Shown here in pieces: positions 41,703-48,263 of a stretch of DNA of 48,263 nucleotides. A program made the translations under genes and the position numbers. This stretch comes from Lachnospiraceae bacterium (GTDB taxonomy: Bacteria > Bacillota > Clostridia > Lachnospirales > Lachnospiraceae), in contig JAKSSF010000017.1 of NCBI GenBank assembly GCA_024403235.1, forward strand, positions 1 to 48,263, given 5' to 3'. Each line of letters opens with the position of its first letter. Positions within the stretch are counted from its first letter, which is position 1. The notes below the pieces were generated by a model. The model worked only from the letters and a program-made list of their open reading frames with translations, searched no databases and was not told the DNA's origin.

Positions 41703-44700
41703 TTATTCTTCTATCGGTTTCGCCACTACACTATAACTATCACTCTCAATAGAGAATCTTTCATTATGTAAAAGGTCTTCTCCTTCTGTAAACTCAAACA
41801 AATGACCTAACCTCCATGGCTTATGTAATGGTTTACCATTCTCTCCAATAACAACATAAATAATCTCATAGGAAGATGCATTCTGACAACCAAATCGCAA
41901 CTCACTGTCAGATATAGAAAATGTTATTTCCTCATTTCTTGAAGACTTAACCTCAACATACTGTATCTCACCATTCTCATCAGTGTACTTAATATCATAA
42001 CCGCATGTATCATCACCCTTAAGAGTATGTCCTGCTTTTTCTGCATTGCCCGAAACCCATCTTGCATCAGGATATAATTCCAAAAGTTCTTTATACACAC
42101 AGGCTTCTCCAACCATACCAATTTCTTGTTTTTTCTTATCCAATGATTCGGAATGAACTTTCTTATGGTGTCTCCTATGTTTACCTGAATCAAATGATAT
42201 TGGTGCGTTATCAACTGCATGTGTTGATATATTCGAGAAACCTTCTGACGGAGTTGCAAATACTTCCCCTACCAATTCCTTTAACCCATTATCTTCTGCC
42301 AGAATAGGTTCTGATTTCAATTCTTTCTCAACGGTAGGATTAAGCAACTCATCAATTCTGCCAAACACCAAGTAAGCTTCTATCTTAGGAGGCGAATATA
42401 ACACACGGAGTTTATTCATATCTTCATCAGAGATTTTCACTTTTTCTGACTCAATTATTTTTTTTACTGTATCTTCATCATAGGCATCCAATGACTCAAA
42501 ACTAACGCCACATTCTTCCTCGAATATCTCATCTATGTTTACAAATAGCGAGTTTTTTATTGTTGGTTCAAGGAAAGCATATTCTTCTTTGTACTGGTCA
42601 TACAGTCCAACACAAGCATCCTCATCTCTTAAATCCTCAATAAGGAATGCTTGATACTTTTTACTATATTGTTGCATCTTCATTTTAAGAAGATTACTCC
42701 AATAACCTGTAGCATCGATATTATGTATTGCTGCCCCATTGTATCTATCAATATCCAATCCTAATGCTTCAAACAATGGTATCAATGCTTCAATACTTTC
42801 ATATGAATTCAAATCAATGTACTGGACACCTTCGTCTATATTAGAAGGCAACTGCATTGCAATAATCAATTCTTCCGCAGTTGATGCAGATATCTCAATG
42901 TTAGGAACCTTCATGATTTCGGCAATAGCCATCCAAAATTCATCCCTTGGATTAACTTCTGTATTGAATCGTCTACGTGCCTCAGTTAAAAGTTCTAGAT
43001 TTTCGTCTCCTTTATCAGAGCGCATCTTTTTCTCACGAACTAAATCTGTGTCACGGAACAAGTCCCTAAAGAAATCTTTGTCTTCATTAACATCAAGAAT
43101 AGCTGTAATAAGTTCTGCAACAGCATCTGCGAATTCAAACACCTGACGCATACTATCAAAAGTAGCAAATTTATTTGGTACGCACAAATATGCTGTATTA
43201 CTCTTTCTTAAATAGACTGTTTCATAGTCATTTAATCTTGAAACCCTTATTTCCTCACCAAACTTGTATTTAATGGTAATGCTTGTACAAAGAATAACCT
43301 TAGATGATTTCAATCTTCTAAAATCAATATTTGCATTTTTCAATCCCATTCTACAAGCATAAACAAACGGAATAAAACGAAGATACTCCTTTTTAAATGG
43401 CTCATCCAAGGGATGTGTCACTGGAGTCCCCTCAAGTTCAACATTAGTGTATTTCAAAGGTTTTACACCAAATAGTTTTTTTACCTTTTCTTCTCCTGAT
43501 CTAGCATCTATGTCAAACATACAAAAGCTTTTTAATATTTCATCGCTAAACACTTTCTTATCAGCATATCGAACTTCTGACACTGGAACATATTGTTTTA
43601 TTCCATTTTTTCTCGCAGCTACACGGCCTTCTTTAATAAACTTAGCGTAATCAGGATTATTTTCCTTATACTCTTCTGGTGTAAGTCCATCTCTGATTAT
43701 TTTTCGATATAGCGATTTAGCTTTTTTACATTCCGGGTCTAGTCCAGGCAATTGCATTAATGCTTGATATATCACCGTACTTTCCATTTCTTGGAACACA
43801 TCTGCAATTCCAATCCTGCTTAATACAGCATCAACATCCTTCTTGCAAGTTCTACCGACTATTTCTTTTATGTAAGCATAATTAACATTTGGCACGATGA
43901 TGAACGGCGCTAAGGAATTATCCTCAAAACAGCAATATGCTGGTATTTCTTTTTCCCCTTCTTCATTTGGAATCCAGTTGATATTTGAAAGGAAATATCT
44001 TAAATATGACTTGATATATGCAGGAGATACTGTTCGCTCATCGATTTTTTTAGATGCTTTGCCTTTAATGCACGAAAAAGTATTCTTTTCCTCCGATTCT
44101 AAGCATAATCTACTACCAATTTCATCATCCAAGAGAAACCACGCAATTAAGTCATTGAAATCAGCTTGTTCAAAAATAGTTTCCATATTTTCAAATGCAC
44201 CAACTGTCACACTCCAAATACTACTAAATTCACTCTTAGGATACCAATAATTATCTCGTTGAACATATAGAGGATAGCAAGTTGAAAGAAAATCAGTTCT
44301 CTCGTCACCAGATAATGTTTTCTTTACCAACCTCGGATATCTAGAAACACCTAGCCACTCTAAAAATCCTGCGACACTATTTGCATCTGCACTCTCAATT
44401 TTCAAATCATCAAACGAAACAAATCTATCTGAATATAAACTAATCAGTCTCTCTCCAAGCTCATTTCCATATTCTTTGCCAATATAACACTCTTTTGCAT
44501 AACAAATTTCTCCATCTCTACAAATCACCTTCACTTTTACATCTGGTATGGCTTGATGGTCTTCAAGGTTATAATATTTCCATAGCCAATTGAGAATATC
44601 TGAACACTTATCTTTATTAATCAAGTCTTCATCAACTTGATTAATAACACCACGCAAAAGCCTATCAAAACTATATTCCTCAAGATTATATTTTGTTAAT

Positions 44701-46337
44701 GCACCTACTAAACTTCTTCGATTGTTGCCAAGACCCAACTCCGAATATAAAAGTTTTTCCATATCAGGATTTAAAAACTTAATATCAACCCAATCAGGCA
44801 AATCAATAACCTGTTCCTCGTTGGGAAATGGATATACTTTGGCATTATCCAATATTGTTTTCCCGGTACTATCCATAATTAAATGTGGAAACACCTCTCC
44901 AGATTTATACCTAAATTCACTGTTTACCAAACCAATCAATGTAACCTTTTCTTCAATAGAATAATATTCAATATCACCATTAAGTAATCCACAAAATTCT
45001 TCATACTCATAAAAATCCATATCGAGATCATTTTGTAAATAACTCTCTATGAAAGCATCATCAGCCATCTTAAGTAATGTAGAAAATACTGCAGGATTTA
45101 ATACATACGCAAAATTATCATCAGAATATTTTGGCATATCATTTATTGAAATATACTCGTCAGCTATAGTTGGTAATATTTTCTTTTCATAAACCTTTTC
45201 ACGCAATAATTCGTCAAGCTTATATACATTTTTAAGAACAATATCAATGTCAGACGTAATAACCAAACTCAACGGTCTATAATCACATTCTTGCTGTTCT
45301 TCTGATATCGAAACAGCTGTTTGCACCATAAAATCAGCCAATAAAGGTATCAACTGTTTATTGACCATACTTTGCTTTTGCAAACTATTTCTATCACTGG
45401 TAAGTTCAAAAGTGCCATGAATTAATGCCGGAAATCCCAGTTTCACATCTGTTTTAAAGTACGAATATAATACTTCTCCTTGATGTTCTCCCGTGTAATC
45501 ATATGCAAGGATGAATTCAAAATCTTTGTCATTTCCATTTTCATCTTGAATAACGCCTGTCTTTTTATATAACTTCCAACTTGCACATTCAGTTTCGTCT
45601 GTATTCTTATCAACAGTTTCTATAATAACATCGTCACCATCTACTACCTTATAAAAAATTTTGTGATAGTCATTACAAACAATCTCTATCTCCTTAAGAT
45701 TTGGAAGAAATACCAATTCTTCAAATTCTAGATTTTCAATCTGTTCTTCAATTTCATCTGCCAAATCCTCTCGGCACTCCATAATGATACTTGTAGAAAA
45801 GCCATCAACCAAAGTACTCTCATCTAGCAAATGTGGACATGTTAATGTCGCAATCGGCCACTCTTCCCTAGACAAAGCTTGCATCTCTGTTCTTAATTCA
45901 GGTTTTTCTTCTAAAATCGATTCCAAGAACTCTTTTGCATACTCTTTTGAAAATTGAATGGTGAATTCTTCGGCAGCTACCGTTACGGAATTAGACCAAG
46001 TTAATATCGACCTAAATCCCAGTCCTTTACATCCAATTTTATTAGCGTGAATTCGCTTCGGACTTGCATTTGGATAAAGAAGTGACTTTACCCCTCTAAA
46101 ACTAAAAGTCGAACCTGTATTAGATACAGACAACACTTTCCCGTCAAACGTAACAAGCACCTTACCAGAAGACCCTGCCGCCTCATCGTCTGCATTCTGA
46201 AGCAATTCAAACATCTGTCTTCCTTCATAATCTTTGGAAAGACTGCATTCTCTGTTATATCCACTGACTATCTCTTCAGCTGAATCTATATATTTTCTAC
46301 GAATTTTTTCAATTTCACCTTTTATTAAATCGTACAT
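41703..46337 (-). CDS. Sacsin-like GHKL ATPase with C-terminal DUF3883/NOV_C domain
   Basis: A giant 1544-residue protein. The N-terminus is a sacsin/Hsp90-like ATPase: N-box FELLQNADDE (Glu44, Asn48, Asp50), SNTGSTFSF, and the lid loop NKIGCKGLGFRSIL (99-112). The long middle (about 350-1400) is mostly helical in appearance without motifs I know. The C-terminus (about 1405-1525) matches DUF3883/NOV_C, a PD-(D/E)XK-like fold: GE (1411), GYDI (Asp1448), VEVKSS (Glu1462, Lys1464). This is the architecture of plant NO VEIN and of bacterial proteins found in defence and mobile regions. Likely an ATP-gated nuclease or sensor against foreign DNA (inference). The ATG follows AAAGGTGG. No methylase or helicase nearby. 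Confidence 0.85.
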   Translation of the reverse strand: MYDLIKGEIEKIRRKYIDSAEEIVSGYNRECSLSKDYEGRQMFELLQNADDEAAGSSGKVLVTFDGKVLSVSNTGSTFSFRGVKSLLYPNASPKRIHANKIGCKGLGFRSILTWSNSVTVAAEEFTIQFSKEYAKEFLESILEEKPELRTEMQALSREEWPIATLTCPHLLDESTLVDGFSTSIIMECREDLADEIEEQIENLEFEELVFLPNLKEIEIVCNDYHKIFYKVVDGDDVIIETVDKNTDETECASWKLYKKTGVIQDENGNDKDFEFILAYDYTGEHQGEVLYSYFKTDVKLGFPALIHGTFELTSDRNSLQKQSMVNKQLIPLLADFMVQTAVSISEEQQECDYRPLSLVITSDIDIVLKNVYKLDELLREKVYEKKILPTIADEYISINDMPKYSDDNFAYVLNPAVFSTLLKMADDAFIESYLQNDLDMDFYEYEEFCGLLNGDIEYYSIEEKVTLIGLVNSEFRYKSGEVFPHLIMDSTGKTILDNAKVYPFPNEEQVIDLPDWVDIKFLNPDMEKLLYSELGLGNNRRSLVGALTKYNLEEYSFDRLLRGVINQVDEDLINKDKCSDILNWLWKYYNLEDHQAIPDVKVKVICRDGEICYAKECYIGKEYGNELGERLISLYSDRFVSFDDLKIESADANSVAGFLEWLGVSRYPRLVKKTLSGDERTDFLSTCYPLYVQRDNYWYPKSEFSSIWSVTVGAFENMETIFEQADFNDLIAWFLLDDEIGSRLCLESEEKNTFSCIKGKASKKIDERTVSPAYIKSYLRYFLSNINWIPNEEGEKEIPAYCCFEDNSLAPFIIVPNVNYAYIKEIVGRTCKKDVDAVLSRIGIADVFQEMESTVIYQALMQLPGLDPECKKAKSLYRKIIRDGLTPEEYKENNPDYAKFIKEGRVAARKNGIKQYVPVSEVRYADKKVFSDEILKSFCMFDIDARSGEEKVKKLFGVKPLKYTNVELEGTPVTHPLDEPFKKEYLRFIPFVYACRMGLKNANIDFRRLKSSKVILCTSITIKYKFGEEIRVSRLNDYETVYLRKSNTAYLCVPNKFATFDSMRQVFEFADAVAELITAILDVNEDKDFFRDLFRDTDLVREKKMRSDKGDENLELLTEARRRFNTEVNPRDEFWMAIAEIMKVPNIEISASTAEELIIAMQLPSNIDEGVQYIDLNSYESIEALIPLFEALGLDIDRYNGAAIHNIDATGYWSNLLKMKMQQYSKKYQAFLIEDLRDEDACVGLYDQYKEEYAFLEPTIKNSLFVNIDEIFEEECGVSFESLDAYDEDTVKKIIESEKVKISDEDMNKLRVLYSPPKIEAYLVFGRIDELLNPTVEKELKSEPILAEDNGLKELVGEVFATPSEGFSNISTHAVDNAPISFDSGKHRRHHKKVHSESLDKKKQEIGMVGEACVYKELLELYPDARWVSGNAEKAGHTLKGDDTCGYDIKYTDENGEIQYVEVKSSRNEEITFSISDSELRFGCQNASSYEIIYVVIGENGKPLHKPWRLGHLFEFTEGEDLLHNERFSIESDSYSVVAKPIEE

Positions 46338-46373
46338 AAATCCACCTTTTCCAGTCGTAATCTAATTAATTGC

Positions 46374-46670
46374 TTATAGTCTCCAAGTCGTTTTCTTTAC
46401 CGCAGTAAGTATTCCATCCTTCATAGGGCCATCACCAATTTGCTTAAGGCTCTTACCTTCCAAGTATTCCCTGTAAATTCTCTTTACAATCTCTGCTTCT
46501 TTGGGTTCAATAATCAGATGCCCATTTTCATCCTTGGTATATCCAAGAAAGCGATTGTGGTTAACCTGCGCTTCACCATTCTGGTATCGAAACTGTAGTC
46601 CCAATTTTACATTCTTACTCAACGATTCTGATTCCTGTTGGGTTGAGTGTACGAGATGTACGTCACAGTA
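46374..46670 (-). pseudogene. Fragment of a large serine recombinase
   Basis: An open stretch of about 98 codons starting after an in-frame stop at 46671-46673, containing [18 protein letters not shown], then [36 protein letters not shown] and [13 protein letters not shown]. This is the Recombinase domain of large serine integrases of Lachnospiraceae mobile elements. The N-terminal resolvase domain with the catalytic Ser and the zinc and coiled-coil C-terminus are both missing. An internal ATG at 46622 exists, but the fragment cannot be active. It sits 36 bases before the NOV-like gene and marks past integration. Confidence 0.85.
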
Positions 46671-46741
46671 CTACATATGTTTTGGGGAACATATCTACTA
46701 ACCTTTTAACGATAGCTACGTTTTGCACCCTCTTTATATAT

Positions 46742-47584
46742 CTAAATTTCATTCATAATAGCTTCTATTTGATTAGATCTCTCAACAATCCATGTATTCA
46801 ATTTTGAAAGAATACCCTCAATTTCCTTATATTTATATTCACACAATGGGCTCTTATACTGATCATTCCAGAAATCCGTAACCACATTACCTTCTATCAC
46901 CAAATCTTTTGGATACCCATTTTCTATAAATGAATTAAATGTGAAGAATTCAAGGTATCTATTAAACCCTTCTTCGCCTTCTCCAAAATGGTCAATCCAT
47001 TTTTTCATATATGGTCTTTCATTATATTGTTTTCCTAACCACGAATTTTTCACTTTAAAAAAACAATTTCTAATGTCTAATAGCGTAAGATCTACTCTAT
47101 CTTGCATCCGACCAGTTCCACGTGTTTTATTGTATTGAGGGTTACTATTCCAACGTCCATCATTCATCCAATCCATTGGCCATAAAAATATACCACCAAT
47201 ACTTCTAGACTCAAAGATCCATTTACTTACTCGTTTTCGAGCCCTCTCTTTATTATCTGATTTATCAATATATGCTTGATAAATTCCACCTATTGCTGAA
47301 AAGCCTAATTGATCTGATTTAAGAAACCACGTGTTGTTTTCGTCATCTTGTATCTGTATTCCAAAAGGGTCCAATGATATTGTATAGACAAATTTACCCG
47401 TTAGTCCTTGGATTCTATCCTCTTGAAGGTTTAAATACTTAGCTATATCTTGATATAGCAATTTCGAAGAATTATCTGGATCCATATATACATAATTATT
47501 TAATTTATTATTAGTAACAAATGCCTTTTCCCATTCACTAGAATTCTCATAAGCAGAGTCTAGTCTTACAATATAGCTTTTCAT
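46742..47584 (-). CDS. Uncharacterised protein, DUF6994-like
   Basis: A 280-residue soluble protein with no signal peptide. The segment from residue 127, RSIGGIFLWPMDWMNDGRWNSNP, and RMQDRVDLTLLDIRNCFF (159-176) resemble the pattern R-x-I-G-G-x-x-x-P ... R-x-D-L-T-L-x-x-I-R that I associate with the DUF6994 family, otherwise of unknown function. Similarity is from memory and only motif-deep. The ATG at 47584 has GAGGA about nine bases upstream. It lies upstream of the recombinase fragment and NOV-like gene on the same strand, 119 bases from the former, so co-transcription is possible. Confidence 0.6.
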   Translation of the reverse strand: MKSYIVRLDSAYENSSEWEKAFVTNNKLNNYVYMDPDNSSKLLYQDIAKYLNLQEDRIQGLTGKFVYTISLDPFGIQIQDDENNTWFLKSDQLGFSAIGGIYQAYIDKSDNKERARKRVSKWIFESRSIGGIFLWPMDWMNDGRWNSNPQYNKTRGTGRMQDRVDLTLLDIRNCFFKVKNSWLGKQYNERPYMKKWIDHFGEGEEGFNRYLEFFTFNSFIENGYPKDLVIEGNVVTDFWNDQYKSPLCEYKYKEIEGILSKLNTWIVERSNQIEAIMNEI

Positions 47585-47607
47585 TTTAATAAATCCTCAC
47601 ATCTATC

Positions 47608-47778
47608 CTATCGCATCACTCCGTCTTGAGCGTTGACTCTGGACATCAACACGACGCTCTCAACGTGGGTTGTGAAAACACTATGAATGTCAAACCACCT
47701 ATTTTTTGAAGTTCGCTCGTAACAGGGAACATATCCACGGCAATTTTTGTTTTTTCGCCGTAGTTGGAAACTTATCAT
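47608..47778 (-). pseudogene. Short ORF with an rlmD-like C-terminal motif
   Basis: A 56-codon frame from an ATG at 47778 (GGAGAAAA upstream), basic at the start and ending FTTHVESVVLMSRVNAQDG. The second half looks like the C-terminal extension of an RlmD-type methyltransferase, the first half does not. I read it as a scar of integration into such a gene rather than a functional protein. Similar HVE-motif scar at 41390-41622. Confidence 0.4.
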
Positions 47779-47858
47779 ATCGATTTTTCTCCTTTTGTCC
47801 CTGTGAAGAAACATATCAAAGCCGATTTTAGGCTATGAGCGTACATGGAAACATATCG
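47727..47858 (-). repeat. Four degenerate GATATGTTTCC repeats about 40 bp apart
   Basis: On the minus strand, GATATGTTTCC or close variants end at 47848, 47808, 47767 (with a four-base insertion) and 47727, i.e. at 40-41 base spacing. A fifth copy lies alone at 46684-46695. Read in frame, GATATGTTTCC encodes D-M-F-P, the residues that precede the HVETV motif in RlmD-type tails. They may be stacked half attachment sites. Confidence 0.5.
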
Positions 47859-47889
47859 ATTATTTTTCTTTTTGTTTACAACTACTGTT

Positions 47890-48263
47890 TTATTTGTTCG
47901 CATCTTTATCATTCGATTTTTCTTTGCTTTCAGATAACTCTATATAGTTATCTAAAACACAAAACTTTGACACCCAAAAATCTCCTGTTGTTAATTTTTC
48001 ATTTGTAGTGTGCTTATTTATTATCTCTAATAATTGATCTTGTTGACATTCAATTTCATAAGCATAACGGTTATATCCACTCCCCTTTTCTGTTTTATCT
48101 AACATAGTTTTTTGACAATCCATAATCAAATCCATCAAGTATATTTCATCCAAACTATCATATAACATATGATTACTACAAAGAACACCTATACGCCTAA
48201 TGCAAGTAATGTAAGCGCATAAATTTTGACCGAATAGAATAACCCATTGATTTTTCTCATAAT
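47890..48263 (-). CDS. Unrecognised protein, N-terminus beyond the window
   Basis: An ATG at 48168 would give 92 residues, but the frame stays open upstream to the window edge for 31 more codons (YEKNQWVILFGQNLC, then AYITCIRRIGVLC). The upstream part reads like continuous protein with no stop. I therefore treat it as the C-terminal at least 123 residues of a larger gene. The visible part is acidic to neutral, helical in appearance (SLDEIYLMDLIMDCQKTMLD) and ends in a charged tail SESKEKSNDKDANK. No family recognised. It is the outermost gene of the island in view. Confidence 0.5.
   Translation of the reverse strand, partial: YEKNQWVILFGQNLCAYITCIRRIGVLCSNHMLYDSLDEIYLMDLIMDCQKTMLDKTEKGSGYNRYAYEIECQQDQLLEIINKHTTNEKLTTGDFWVSKFCVLDNYIELSESKEKSNDKDANK

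Noticed and set aside
46374-46622. Functional small recombinase or excisionase
   Set aside because: Only the middle Recombinase domain remains; catalytic N-terminus and DNA-binding C-terminus are missing.

Overview
The window looks like a chromosome segment of a low-to-moderate GC Gram-positive anaerobe of the Clostridia, most likely family Lachnospiraceae. This rests on protein style (DUF6465, DUF1846 and DUF3048 proteins, AzlCD, a Crh-like HPr, the WhiA/RapZ/HprK cluster), strong AGGAGG-type ribosome sites, a CIRCE-controlled hrcA-grpE-dnaK operon and many U-tailed hairpin terminators. I see no tRNA, rRNA or CRISPR array.

Layout. 1-2263: hrcA-grpE-dnaK heat-shock operon (dnaK cut by the window start) with its promoter and CIRCE operator. 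2354-4870: a Lys/Ala repeat protein, then patatin-like lipase and UppP. 4878-11637: branched-chain amino acid ABC importer (livK, terminator, livHMGF) running on into a cytidylate-kinase-like gene and an aminotransferase. 11681-17298: lone cobS, DUF3048 lipoprotein, a MurJ/SpoVB-like flippase with a possibly leaderless mRNA, AzlCD exporter and an acetyltransferase. 17412-19247: ppiB, a candidate small RNA, and fba. 19248-29547: a long minus-strand cluster ftsH-uvrC-hprK-glk-murB-rapZ-whiA-crh plus a lipid kinase. It places HPr kinase and its likely substrate Crh around glucokinase, cell wall and division genes. 29645-36534: pyrG with a terminator in its leader, DUF378, DUF1846, and the NAD salvage pair pncB-nadE. 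36572-39233: acetyltransferase and a YtrA/YtrB-like GntR-ABC operon with an operator inside its promoter. 39255-39614: ArsC/Spx-like protein.

39731-48263 is an accessory island. It holds an AlbA_2/ATPase/winged-helix regulator-like protein preceded by six phased TTGAAG repeats, and a 1544-residue protein joining a sacsin-like GHKL ATPase to a C-terminal DUF3883/NOV_C PD-(D/E)XK-like domain. It also holds a fragment of a large serine recombinase, a DUF6994-like protein, an open frame cut by the window edge, and several short gene scars. The scars resemble the 3' end of an rlmD-type rRNA methyltransferase gene, a plausible integration site. The NOV-like ATPase-nuclease with its neighbours is the best candidate for an undescribed, probably anti-phage, system. 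No methyltransferase or helicase lies beside it.

Several starts were moved downstream of the longest possible ATG because a ribosome binding site or promoter decides them (hrcA, grpE, uppP, livF, livK, ppiB, fba, dagK, crh, murB, ftsH, pncB, arsC and others).
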